Shown here: positions 1 through 7,083 of the stretch, in pieces
Layout of the letters: the number at the start of each line of letters is the position of its first letter
How positions within the stretch are numbered: position 1 is the first letter of the stretch
Origin: Betaproteobacteria bacterium
Lineage (GTDB): Bacteria > Pseudomonadota > Gammaproteobacteria > Burkholderiales > SG8-41
DNA length: 12,874 bases
Assembly: GCA_023266245.1 (NCBI GenBank)
Contig: JAHFRO010000064.1
Location: forward strand, 1 to 12,874
Reading direction: 5' to 3'
Notes under the pieces: generated by a model
The model's input: the letters and a program-made list of their open reading frames with translations, nothing else
Databases searched by the model: none
What the model was told of the DNA's origin: nothing
Position numbers and translations under genes: made by a program

Positions 1-1
1 C

Positions 2-850
2 GAAGTCATGTCGGCGTGCCGCGCGCTCGAGGATTCGATGACGGTCGCCTATCTCGGACCGCAGGGCACCTTCAGCCAGGAAGCGGTATCCAGGCACTTC
101 GGCGGGCTCACCGCGACCGTGCCGTGCGCCTCGATCGATGAAGTGTTCCGCCAGGTCGAGACCGGCACCGTCGGTTACGGCATGGTGCCGGTGGAGAACT
201 CGACCGAGGGCGCGGTCGGCCGAACCCTCGACCTGCTGCTTTCCACCCCGGCCAAGATTTGCGGCGAGGTGATGCTGCCGGTGCGCCAGTGCCTGATGGG
301 CCGCACGAAACAACTGCGCGACATCCGCAAGGTCTATTCCCACTCCCAGAGCTTCGCCCAATGCCAGCAATGGCTGGCGCGCCATCTGCACGGCGCGGAA
401 CGCGTCGCCGTGGTGAGCAACGCCGAGGCGGCGCGGCTGGCTGCCCGTGAGCGCGGCGCAGCGGCGATCGGTCCGCGGACGGCCGCTTCGCTTTACCGAC
501 TCAATCTGCTCGCGCGCAACATCGAGGATGAAGCCAAGAACACGACACGCTTCCTGGTATTGGCGGCGCACGACGCGGCGCCTTCCGGCAACGACAAGAC
601 TTCGCTCGTCATGTCCACACGCAATGTTCCGGGCGCGATGCACGAGCTGCTCACCCCGCTCGCAGTCAACCAGGTGAGCATGACCAGGCTCGAGTCCCGG
701 CCCTCGCGTACCGGAATATGGGAGTACGTGTTCTACGTGGACATCGAGGGCCACCAGCAGGACGCCAATGTGGCCCGGGCGCTGGCCGAGCTGAAGCAGA
801 AAGCGTCGTTCCTCAAGAACCTCGGCTCCTATCCCGCGGCTGTCGCCTAA
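2..850 (+). CDS. pheA: Prephenate dehydratase part of a P-protein (chorismate mutase/prephenate dehydratase), 5' end cut by window
   Basis: This enzyme converts prephenate to phenylpyruvate, the committed step to phenylalanine in the cytoplasm. Numbering from the ATG at 8, the dehydratase domain opens with the GPQGTFS motif at about residue 17 and carries the catalytic TRF motif at 180-182. A C-terminal ACT domain follows (about 197-275), with GAMHELL and ESRP (229-232), the phenylalanine-sensing motifs of the family. The frame is open to the window edge. The residues just before the dehydratase, EVMSACRALE, match the end of the chorismate mutase domain in proteobacterial P-proteins. The ATG at 8 is therefore probably internal and the true start lies upstream. 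Feedback inhibition by Phe is expected from the ACT domain. hisC and tyrA follow on the same strand. Identity is very secure; only the 5' extent is unknown. Confidence 0.96.
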   Translation, partial: EVMSACRALEDSMTVAYLGPQGTFSQEAVSRHFGGLTATVPCASIDEVFRQVETGTVGYGMVPVENSTEGAVGRTLDLLLSTPAKICGEVMLPVRQCLMGRTKQLRDIRKVYSHSQSFAQCQQWLARHLHGAERVAVVSNAEAARLAARERGAAAIGPRTAASLYRLNLLARNIEDEAKNTTRFLVLAAHDAAPSGNDKTSLVMSTRNVPGAMHELLTPLAVNQVSMTRLESRPSRTGIWEYVFYVDIEGHQQDANVARALAELKQKASFLKNLGSYPAAVA

Positions 851-852
851 CT

Positions 853-954
853 TGAACGGTGAACAGTGAACAGTGAACGGTGAACAGTAAAACCGTTGGT
901 CGGTCCACAGCATCGCTGCCCACAAACCGTTCACCGATTACCGATCACCGTTTA
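853..954. repeat. Inverted heptad array between pheA and hisC
   Basis: Five consecutive heptads of form TGAACRG run from 853 to 887. Four heptads of form CCGWTYA run from 927 to 954. The second set is the reverse complement of the first with a few changes, so the two arms can pair around a 39-nt centre. The element fills nearly the whole 112-nt gap and ends only 8 nt before the hisC ATG. No clear Shine-Dalgarno sequence remains in front of hisC. No promoter or terminator with a T-run is visible. Function is unknown. Confidence 0.85.
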
Positions 955-962
955 CCACGAAA

Positions 963-2063
963 ATGGATATCTGCGACCTCGCTCCCGGCTATATCCGCGC
1001 GATCGCGCCGTACCAGCCTGGCAAGCCGATCTCGGAGCTCGCGCGCGAGATGGGAATCGAAGAAGCGAGCATCACCAAGCTCGCTTCCAACGAGAACCCG
1101 CTTGGCGTGAGCCCGCTCGCGCAGCGCGCCATCGAGAGGGCGCTTGCCGATCTCGCGCGCTACCCCGACGGCAACGGTTTCGAGCTCAAGCAGGCGCTGG
1201 CCGGACGCTATGGGGTGGCGCAGGAGCGCATCGTGCTCGGCAACGGCTCGAATGACGTTCTGGAGATGGCGGCGCGTGCGTTTCTCGCCCCGGGCCTGGA
1301 AGCGATCTACTCCCAGCACGCGTTCGCGGTCTATTCGCTGGTGACGCAGGCGATCGGAGCGACCGGCGTCGAAGTGCCGGCAAGGAATTTCGGCCACGAT
1401 CTCGGAGCGATGCGACGCGCCATCACGCCGAAGACGCGCATGGTGTTCATCGCCAATCCCAACAACCCCACGGGGACGCTGGTGCCGGCGGCGGAGCTGG
1501 AAGCGTTCATCGCGGCGCTGCCGAAAGAGGTCGTCGTCGTGCTCGACGAAGCCTACAACGAATACCTGTCCGAGGAGCTCAAGGCCGACAGCATCGGCTG
1601 GCTCAAGCGCTTTGCCAATCTCGTCGTGATGCGCACGTTCTCCAAGGTGTACGGGCTGGCGGGACTGCGCGCGGGCTATGCGTTCGCCGATCCTGGCGTC
1701 GCCGACCTCATGAACCGGGTGCGCCAGCCGTTCAACGTCAACAGCCTTTCGCTCGCCGCCGCGACCGCGGCCCTCGGCGACCACGAATTCGTGCGCAGGA
1801 GCTTCGAGCTCAACCGCACGGGAATGAAGCAGATCACGGACGGCCTCAGAAGGCTCGGCATCGAGTTCATTCCCTCGTTCGGTAACTTCGTGAGCTTCAA
1901 GGTGGAAGAGGCGGCGGCGGTGTTCCAGCGGCTGCTGAAGAGGGGGGTCATCGTGCGGCCGATCGCGAGCTATGGCATGCCGCAGTATCTGCGTGTCACG
2001 ATCGGACTCGAATCGGAAAACGCGCGCTTCCTCGCCGCGCTCAAGCAGGCGCTCGCCGCATGA
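963..2063 (+). CDS. hisC: Histidinol-phosphate/aromatic aminotransferase (HisC-type, class I/II PLP enzyme)
   Basis: The product is 366 residues, normal length for HisC. It is a PLP-dependent aminotransferase of fold type I. NPNNPTG lies at 165-171, the cofactor-binding Asp-x-x-Tyr at D195/Y198, and the Schiff-base lysine is K228 in TFSKVYGLAGLR. The N-terminal KLASNENPLG is typical of the HisC family. HisC enzymes make histidinol phosphate from imidazole acetol phosphate, and many also transaminate phenylpyruvate and hydroxyphenylpyruvate. Its place between pheA and tyrA, as in the pheA-hisC-tyrA/aroA order of pseudomonads, suggests that the aromatic role matters here (inference). A second hisC may exist in the his operon. 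The ATG at 963 is the only good start. It lacks a recognisable ribosome binding site because the upstream repeat abuts it. Confidence 0.93.
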   Translation: MDICDLAPGYIRAIAPYQPGKPISELAREMGIEEASITKLASNENPLGVSPLAQRAIERALADLARYPDGNGFELKQALAGRYGVAQERIVLGNGSNDVLEMAARAFLAPGLEAIYSQHAFAVYSLVTQAIGATGVEVPARNFGHDLGAMRRAITPKTRMVFIANPNNPTGTLVPAAELEAFIAALPKEVVVVLDEAYNEYLSEELKADSIGWLKRFANLVVMRTFSKVYGLAGLRAGYAFADPGVADLMNRVRQPFNVNSLSLAAATAALGDHEFVRRSFELNRTGMKQITDGLRRLGIEFIPSFGNFVSFKVEEAAAVFQRLLKRGVIVRPIASYGMPQYLRVTIGLESENARFLAALKQALAA

Positions 2064-2082
2064 GTGACGCAGGGAAAAGCTT

Positions 2083-2140
2083 CACCGCAAAGGACGCGAA
2101 GGACGCAAAGGAAGCACGAGAATTTGTGTCCTTGGCGGTT
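2083..2140. repeat. Inverted 9-nt-unit array between hisC and tyrA
   Basis: The left arm begins at 2083 with CACCGCAAAGGACGC and continues as near-identical 9-mers of form GCRAAGGAC up to about 2113. The right arm, 2126-2140, reads GTGTCCTTGGCGGTT. Its reverse complement matches 12 of 15 bases of the left arm (2083-2097). A weaker pyrimidine-rich extension (CTTTGG) follows to about 2152. The element occupies most of the 108-nt gap. It is similar in architecture, though not in unit sequence, to the arrays in other gaps of this window. Confidence 0.75.
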
Positions 2141-2171
2141 CAAGATCTTTGGTTTTTGAATTTAAGAGGAT

Positions 2172-3053
2172 ATGCCCGCTAGGCTCAAGATCGGCAAGCT
2201 GGTCGTGATCGGCGTCGGGCTGATCGGCGGCTCCTTCGCGCTCGCGCTGAAGCGTGCGCGCGCGGTGAGACAGGTGGTCGGCGTCGGCCGCACGCGTCGC
2301 AATCTGGCCGCCGCGCTCAGGCTCAAGGTGATTGACGAGGTGCAGCACGATCCGGCGCGCGCGGTGCAGGATGCGGACCTGGTGCTGCTCGCCACGCCGG
2401 TCGGGCAGATGGCGGCGGTAATGGCGAGCATCGCACCGCACCTTCCGCCGCGGGCGGTGGTGACGGATGCCGGCAGCACCAAGCGTGACGTGATCGCCTG
2501 CGCCCGCCGCTTCCTCGGCGGGCATTTCCCGCGCTTTGTGCCGGCGCACCCGGTTGCGGGCACCGAGAACAGCGGAGCGAGCGCGGCGTTCGCGGAGCTC
2601 TTTCGCAACCGCTGCGTGATCGTGACGCCGCAGCGGGATACGACGGCGAGTGCCGTAAAGCTGGTGCGCCGCGCCTGGGAAACCTGCGGCGCGCAGATGA
2701 TGCGGCTCGACGCGCAAGAGCACGACGCGATCTTCGCCGCGGTGAGCCACCTGCCGCACGTGATCGCGTACGCGCTGGTCAGCACGCTGGCCCGGCGCCG
2801 CAACGCGGGGCAGCTGTTCGGCTTCTCGGGCGGGGGGCTGCGCGACACCGTGCGCATTGCCGGCAGTTCACCGGAAATGTGGGCCGATATCTGCCTGGCC
2901 AACCGGGATGCGCTGCTGGCTGCGCTGCAGGAGTACGAAGACGAGCTCGAGCGGGTGCGCGCCGCCATCGAGAGCGGCGACGGCGCCGTGCTCAAGAGAA
3001 TGTTCGAGCAGGCGCGCAGCGCGCGTGAGAAGTGGATGGTTAAGAAGTCTTAG
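2172..3053 (+). CDS. tyrA: Prephenate dehydrogenase
   Basis: This enzyme oxidatively decarboxylates prephenate (or arogenate) with NAD(P)+ on the tyrosine branch. It has 293 residues, the size of the mono-functional dehydrogenase without fused chorismate mutase or EPSP synthase. The Rossmann motif GVGLIGG is at 14-20. TDAGSTK, PVAGTENSG and AVSHLPH follow in the family order; the histidines of the last are in the catalytic region. No ACT domain is seen. A stop codon lies three codons upstream, so ATG 2172 is the only credible start. Its purine-rich AGAGGA (2165-2170) ends just 1 nt before the ATG, unusually close for a Shine-Dalgarno sequence. The TAG stop sits inside the first unit of the next repeat array. 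Whether it prefers prephenate or arogenate, and NAD or NADP, cannot be told from this reading. Confidence 0.94.
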   Translation: MPARLKIGKLVVIGVGLIGGSFALALKRARAVRQVVGVGRTRRNLAAALRLKVIDEVQHDPARAVQDADLVLLATPVGQMAAVMASIAPHLPPRAVVTDAGSTKRDVIACARRFLGGHFPRFVPAHPVAGTENSGASAAFAELFRNRCVIVTPQRDTTASAVKLVRRAWETCGAQMMRLDAQEHDAIFAAVSHLPHVIAYALVSTLARRRNAGQLFGFSGGGLRDTVRIAGSSPEMWADICLANRDALLAALQEYEDELERVRAAIESGDGAVLKRMFEQARSAREKWMVKKS

Positions 3054-3224
3054 CCGCCAAGACGCCAAGGCCGCCAAGAACAACAGGATATTGAACAAGA
3101 AATCAAAATGGATCCCAAGCTAATTGGTGTCCTCGGCAAAAAAAGACAGAGAATGAAACCCGGATCTTGTGTTCTCAATTCTTGTTGTCGTTTTCCTTGG
3201 CGTTCTTGGCGCCTTGGCGGCTAA
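3050..3224. repeat. Long inverted repeat between tyrA and aroA, unit CGCCAAG
   Basis: The left arm, 3050-3078, holds three GCCAAG units. The right arm, 3196-3224, is its reverse complement at 26 of 29 positions. Weaker complementarity continues inward: ACAACA near 3080 faces TGTTGT near 3184, and ATTGA faces TCAAT. The hairpin could therefore reach about 50 nt per arm around a non-repetitive centre. The element fills nearly all of the 184-nt gap. It includes the tyrA stop codon and ends 13 nt before the aroA ATG. I see nothing else in the gap: no T-run terminator and no clear promoter. Confidence 0.87.
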
Positions 3225-3237
3225 TTTAGGGTTTTGA

Positions 3238-4542
3238 ATGTCGGTCACGTATCAGGTTGAGGCGGGTGGGGCGCTCACGGGACGCATCCGCGTTCCCAGC
3301 GACAAATCCATTTCCCATCGCAGCATCATGCTCGCCTCCCTCGCCGAAGGCGTGTCGCACATTACCGGCTTTCTGGAAGGCGAGGACACGGTTGCAACCA
3401 TGAACGTGTTCCGTGCCCTCGGCGTGCGCATCGAAGGCTCCCGGCAGGGTAATGTCACCGTCCACGGCGTCGGCCTGCGCGGGCTGGAGGCACCCCCGCG
3501 GGTGCTGGACTGCGGCAACGCCGGCACTGCGATGCGCCTGCTCGCGGGATTGCTCGCGGGACAGGCGTTCGACAGCGAGCTGACCGGAGACGACAGCTTG
3601 CGGCAGCGTCCCATGAAGCGCGTCGCGGAACCGCTCAACGCCATGGGCGCGCACATCGAAACCGCACAAGGCGGACGCCCCCCGCTCAGGATACGCGGCG
3701 CGCGGCAGCTGCGCGGCATCGACTATGCGCTGCCGGTGGCGAGCGCGCAGGTCAAATCGGCGCTGCTACTGGCCGGCCTCTATGCCAGCGGGCGCACCCG
3801 TGTCACCGAGCCGGCGCCGACGCGCGATCACACCGAGCGCATGCTGCAGGCTTTCGGCTACGCGGTGGAGAAAAGCGGAAGCACCGTGTGCGTGAGGGGC
3901 GGCGGTACGCTCAGGGCGACAGCGATTGAAATTACTGCCGACACCTCTTCCGCGGCGTTCTTCATGGTCGGCGCTTCGATCGCGCCGGGCTCCGACGTAA
4001 CGCTCGAGCACGTCGGCATCAATCCCACGCGTACCGGCGTCATCGAGATCCTGCGTTTGATGGGTGCGGACCTGCAGGTCCTCAATGAACGCACGGCCGG
4101 CGGGGAGCCGGTGGCGGACATCCGGGTGCGCGGGACGGAGCTGCGCGGCATCCAGGTTCCGCGCGAGCTCGCTCCCCTTGCCATTGACGAGTTCCCGGTG
4201 CTGTTCATCGCCGCAGCGAATGCAACAGGGAAGACCGTCGTTACCGGCGCCGAAGAGCTGCGTGTAAAGGAATCGGATCGTATCCAGGTCATGGCGGACG
4301 GCCTGCAGGTCCTCGGAGTACAAGCCGAACCGACTCCCGATGGCATGCGCATCACCGGCGGACCGTATCGCGGGGGAGTGGTGAACAGCCACGGTGACCA
4401 CCGTGTGGCGATGGCCTTTGCGATGGCGGCGCTGCGGGCTTCGAGCGCAATCACGATCACGGATTGCGCCAACGTGGCAACTTCATTTCCGGGCTTTGTC
4501 GAGCTTGCGCGCTCTGCTGGTCTGAAGATAACGGTTGCTTGA
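3238..4542 (+). CDS. aroA: 3-phosphoshikimate 1-carboxyvinyltransferase (EPSP synthase)
   Basis: This enzyme transfers the enolpyruvyl group of PEP to shikimate 3-phosphate, the sixth step of the shikimate pathway. It has 434 residues, full length. Substrate-binding SDKSISHR is at 21-28, CGNAGTAMRL at 92-101, SAQVKSA in the middle, the catalytic Asp in AIDEFP (D317), and RVKESDR at 342-348. The motifs RDHTE (196-200), SAQVK and NPTR are those used to define class II EPSP synthases. The position equivalent to Pro101 of the E. coli enzyme is Leu, as is usual in that class, while Gly96 is kept. In pseudomonads this domain is fused to TyrA; here tyrA and aroA are separate genes 184 nt apart. The start at 3238 has only a weak purine stretch (AGGG) upstream. 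Identity is very secure. Confidence 0.97.
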   Translation: MSVTYQVEAGGALTGRIRVPSDKSISHRSIMLASLAEGVSHITGFLEGEDTVATMNVFRALGVRIEGSRQGNVTVHGVGLRGLEAPPRVLDCGNAGTAMRLLAGLLAGQAFDSELTGDDSLRQRPMKRVAEPLNAMGAHIETAQGGRPPLRIRGARQLRGIDYALPVASAQVKSALLLAGLYASGRTRVTEPAPTRDHTERMLQAFGYAVEKSGSTVCVRGGGTLRATAIEITADTSSAAFFMVGASIAPGSDVTLEHVGINPTRTGVIEILRLMGADLQVLNERTAGGEPVADIRVRGTELRGIQVPRELAPLAIDEFPVLFIAAANATGKTVVTGAEELRVKESDRIQVMADGLQVLGVQAEPTPDGMRITGGPYRGGVVNSHGDHRVAMAFAMAALRASSAITITDCANVATSFPGFVELARSAGLKITVA

Positions 4543-4597
4543 ACCACAGAGACACCGAGGCGCGGAGTGGGAAAATGTTGAGTGTTAAGTGCTAAGG
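4543..4597. repeat. Composite repeat between aroA and cmk (two half elements)
   Basis: Directly after the aroA stop are three 8-nt units related to CACAGAGA (4546-4568, degenerating rightward). Their pyrimidine-rich partner arm is absent. After a short A-rich stretch come three heptads, GTTGAGT, GTTAAGT and GCTAAGG (4577-4597), of a different unit family and again without a partner arm. The last heptad ends 7 nt before the cmk ATG, and its AAGG is the best ribosome binding site for cmk. This looks like two truncated elements joined. Confidence 0.65.
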
Positions 4598-4604
4598 TTA
4601 ATTC

Positions 4605-5282
4605 ATGGTTTCCCAACCGCTGATTCCGGTGATTGCCATCGACGGCCCGTCCGCTTCGGGCAAGGGCACCGTGGCGCAAGGCGTTGCCGCCGCGCTCGGA
4701 TTTCACTACCTCGACAGCGGCGCGCTCTATCGGACCGTAGCGCTGGCTGCGGTGGAGGCAGGCACTAACCTCGAAAACGAATCAAGACTTTCAAGTATCG
4801 CTTTGAATTTAAAAGCAGAGTTTTCTGGAGATACGGTGGTGATTAAGGGCCGCGATGTGACCGATGCGATTCGTACCGAGCGCGTAAGTGAGGCAGCCTC
4901 CAGAATTGCCGGCCTCGCGAAAGTCCGGGCGGCACTGCTCGAGCGGCAGCGCGGCTTCCGCCGCCCCCCCGGATTGGTGGCGGAGGGACGTGACATGGGC
5001 TCGGTGGTATTCCCCGATGCGGCGCTCAAAGTGTTCCTCACGGCGGGCCCGGAAGAACGCGCCGCACGGCGATATAAACAGTTGATGGGAAAAGGAATGC
5101 GTGCTACTATGGCGGCCCTTTTGCAGGAGATCCAGGAACGCGATGCGCGCGACAGCGACCGCTCCGTGGCTCCCCTGCAGAAATGCGCCGATGCCGTCCT
5201 GCTCGACACCACCGGCGTTCCGGTGGAAGAGGTCGTGACGCAAGTGCTGGCGCTATACCAGAGAGCACAACAGGTGCCATGA
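4605..5282 (+). CDS. cmk: Cytidylate kinase
   Basis: This kinase phosphorylates CMP and dCMP with ATP in pyrimidine nucleotide recycling. It has 225 residues, normal for the long bacterial form. The P-loop GPSASGKGT is at 14-22, followed by YLDSGALYR, the CMP-binding region, and VAEGRDMGSVVFPDA further on. ATG 4605 is preceded by AAGG (4594-4597) at 7-nt spacing, supplied by the upstream repeat. The TGA stop lies in the left stem of a terminator hairpin. A stretch encoding roughly residues 52-82 is visibly more A/T-rich than its surroundings. The cmk-rpsA pair is conserved across proteobacteria, and a promoter-like sequence for rpsA lies inside this gene (5082-5110). Confidence 0.96.
   Translation: MVSQPLIPVIAIDGPSASGKGTVAQGVAAALGFHYLDSGALYRTVALAAVEAGTNLENESRLSSIALNLKAEFSGDTVVIKGRDVTDAIRTERVSEAASRIAGLAKVRAALLERQRGFRRPPGLVAEGRDMGSVVFPDAALKVFLTAGPEERAARRYKQLMGKGMRATMAALLQEIQERDARDSDRSVAPLQKCADAVLLDTTGVPVEEVVTQVLALYQRAQQVP
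5082..5110 (+). promoter_or_regulatory. Sigma70-type promoter candidate inside cmk, upstream of rpsA
   Basis: TTGATG (5082-5087) and TACTAT (5105-5110) are separated by exactly 17 nt. Each hexamer matches the consensus at four of six positions. E. coli rpsA is known to have promoters in the upstream gene, which makes the position plausible. Transcripts would meet two hairpins (5277-5329) before rpsA. The site lies in coding sequence, so chance is a real alternative. Confidence 0.4.
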
Positions 5283-5302
5283 GGCTACCCTCATGGTTTT
5301 TT
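5277..5302 (+). terminator. Intrinsic terminator overlapping the cmk stop codon
   Basis: A perfect 8-bp stem, CCATGAGG (5277-5284) and CCTCATGG (5289-5296), encloses the loop CTAC and is followed at once by six T (5297-5302). The cmk stop codon is in the left stem, so a ribosome finishing cmk would cover it. It may end the pheA-cmk transcript or act as an attenuator in front of rpsA. No good promoter fits between it and rpsA. Confidence 0.75.
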
Positions 5303-5309
5303 AACGAAC

Positions 5310-5329
5310 CCCGTCGCTGCGACGGGTTT
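5310..5329 (+). terminator. Second hairpin in the rpsA leader (weak terminator or leader structure)
   Basis: CCCGTCG (5310-5316) and CGACGGG (5320-5326) form a perfect 7-bp GC-rich stem with a CTG loop, followed by TTTAT. The T-run is short, so termination would be weak. It ends 20 nt before the rpsA ATG and could instead be a structured part of the S1 translation initiation region. The known E. coli rpsA leader is also folded and lacks a Shine-Dalgarno sequence. Confidence 0.5.
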
Positions 5330-5349
5330 ATCTAACACTTTGAATCTGA

Positions 5350-7074
5350 ATGATGAAAACGTCTTCCCCGGCATCCCCGGCAGTAATCACGGAAAACTTC
5401 GCCGCGCTCTTTGAGGAAAGTCTCTCCCGCAAGGAAATGCGGGTGGGCGAAGTGATCACCGCCGAGGTGATCCGGGTCGACGACAACTACGTGGTGGTCA
5501 ATGCCGGGCTCAAATCGGAGAGTTACATCCCGGTAGACGAATTCCGCAACGACCGCGGCGAGATCGAAGCGAAGACGGGCGATTTCGTGAGCGTCGCGAT
5601 CGAGGCCCTCGAAGACGGTCATGGCGAGACGCGGCTGTCGCGCGATAAAGCGAAGCGGCTCGCGGCGTGGCACGACCTGGAAGAAGCGCTGGAGAAAGGC
5701 ACCGTGGTGACCGGCGTCATCAACGGCAAGGTCAAGGGCGGGCTCACCGTTACGGTGAACGGCATCCGCGCTTTCCTGCCCGGCTCGCTGGTGGATGTTC
5801 GTCCGGTCAAAGACACCACGCCGTACGAGAACAAGCAGATGGAGTTCAAGGTCATCAAGCTCGACCGCAAGCGCAACAACGTGGTGGTGTCGCGTCGTGC
5901 CGTGCTCGAGGCCGCCCAGGGCGCCGAGCGCGACGCGTTGCTGGCGAGCCTGCAGGAAGGCTCGGTAGTGAAGGGTGTCGTCAAGAACATCACCGATTAT
6001 GGGGCGTTCGTGGACCTGGGCGGGATCGACGGGCTGCTGCACATCACCGATCTCGCCTGGCGCCGCGTCAAGCATCCTTCCGAAATCCTCGCCGTGGGCG
6101 ACGAGGTCGAGGCCAAGGTATTGAAGTTCGACCAGGAGAAGAACCGCGTTTCGCTCGGCATGAAGCAGCTCGGCGAAGACCCCTGGGTCGGGCTGTCGCG
6201 CCGCTATCCGCCCGGCACGCGCCTGTTCGGCAAGGTTTCCAACCTCACCGACTACGGCGCGTTCATCGAGATCGAGGCCGGAATCGAGGGCCTGGTGCAC
6301 GTCTCCGAGATGGACTGGACGAACAAGAACGTGCATCCGTCCAAGGTGGTGCAGCTCGGCGACGAGGTGGAGGTGATGGTGCTCGAGATCGACGAAGAGC
6401 GCCGCCGCATCTCCCTCGGCATGAAGCAGTGCATGCCGAACCCGTGGGAAGAGTTTGCCATGAACCACAAGAAGGGCGACAAGGTGAAGGGGCAGATCAA
6501 GTCGATCACCGATTTCGGCGTCTTCATCGGGTTGCCCGGCGGCATCGACGGGCTGGTGCACCTCTCCGACCTGTCGTGGTCCAAGCCCGGCGAGGAAGCG
6601 GTGCGGGACTACAAGAAGGGCCAGGAAGTGGACACCGTGGTGCTTTCTATCGATGTCGAGCGCGAGCGCATCTCGCTCGGCATCAAGCAGCTCGAAGGCG
6701 ATCCCTACACCAGCTACATCCAGGCGCACGACAAGAATTCGCTGGTCACCGGCTCCGTGAAGTCGATCGACGCCAAGGGCGCCGTCATCCAGCTCGACAC
6801 CGACGTCGAGGGCTATCTGCGCGCGTCCGAAGTGGCGCGCGACCGCGTGGAAGACATCCGCACCCGGCTCAAGGAGGGCGACAAGGTGACGACGATGATC
6901 ATCAACATCGATCGCAAGAACCGCGCCATCAACCTGTCGATCAAGGCCAAGGATCTGGCGGAGGAGGCCGAGGCCATGAAGAAGCTCGCCGAGGACAAAC
7001 AGGCGGCGACCGGCACCACCAATCTCGGCGCGCTGCTCAAGGCCAAGCTGGATGTAGCCAATACTCAACAATAA
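5350..7074 (+). CDS. rpsA: 30S ribosomal protein S1
   Basis: S1 binds mRNA on the small ribosomal subunit and helps initiation on structured or SD-poor messages. The product is 574 residues (E. coli S1 has 557). Six S1/OB-fold repeats can be followed at roughly 33-99, 117-183, 204-272, 289-359, 376-446 and 463-532. Repeats 3-5 show the typical DYGAFV/DFGVFI and GLVH motifs closely. The N-terminal FAALFEESL, which anchors S1 to protein S2, is present. Two ATGs are adjacent (5350 and 5353). Neither has a Shine-Dalgarno sequence, in keeping with the known autoregulated E. coli rpsA start. Two hairpins precede the gene and ihfB follows 9 nt downstream, so the two are probably co-transcribed. Identity is very secure. 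Confidence 0.98.
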   Translation: MMKTSSPASPAVITENFAALFEESLSRKEMRVGEVITAEVIRVDDNYVVVNAGLKSESYIPVDEFRNDRGEIEAKTGDFVSVAIEALEDGHGETRLSRDKAKRLAAWHDLEEALEKGTVVTGVINGKVKGGLTVTVNGIRAFLPGSLVDVRPVKDTTPYENKQMEFKVIKLDRKRNNVVVSRRAVLEAAQGAERDALLASLQEGSVVKGVVKNITDYGAFVDLGGIDGLLHITDLAWRRVKHPSEILAVGDEVEAKVLKFDQEKNRVSLGMKQLGEDPWVGLSRRYPPGTRLFGKVSNLTDYGAFIEIEAGIEGLVHVSEMDWTNKNVHPSKVVQLGDEVEVMVLEIDEERRRISLGMKQCMPNPWEEFAMNHKKGDKVKGQIKSITDFGVFIGLPGGIDGLVHLSDLSWSKPGEEAVRDYKKGQEVDTVVLSIDVERERISLGIKQLEGDPYTSYIQAHDKNSLVTGSVKSIDAKGAVIQLDTDVEGYLRASEVARDRVEDIRTRLKEGDKVTTMIINIDRKNRAINLSIKAKDLAEEAEAMKKLAEDKQAATGTTNLGALLKAKLDVANTQQ

Positions 7075-7083
7075 GGAAGCATC

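Noticed and set aside
853..954. CRISPR array
   Set aside because: Units are 7 nt and directly adjacent without spacers, and no cas genes are in the window.
945..1784. Minus-strand open frame opposite hisC (279 codons)
   Set aside because: It is a composition shadow of hisC, with an Arg/His-rich translation and no recognisable motifs.
3079..3195. Small gene in the centre of the tyrA-aroA element
   Set aside because: The only short frames lack a start with a ribosome binding site, and the sequence partly pairs with itself.
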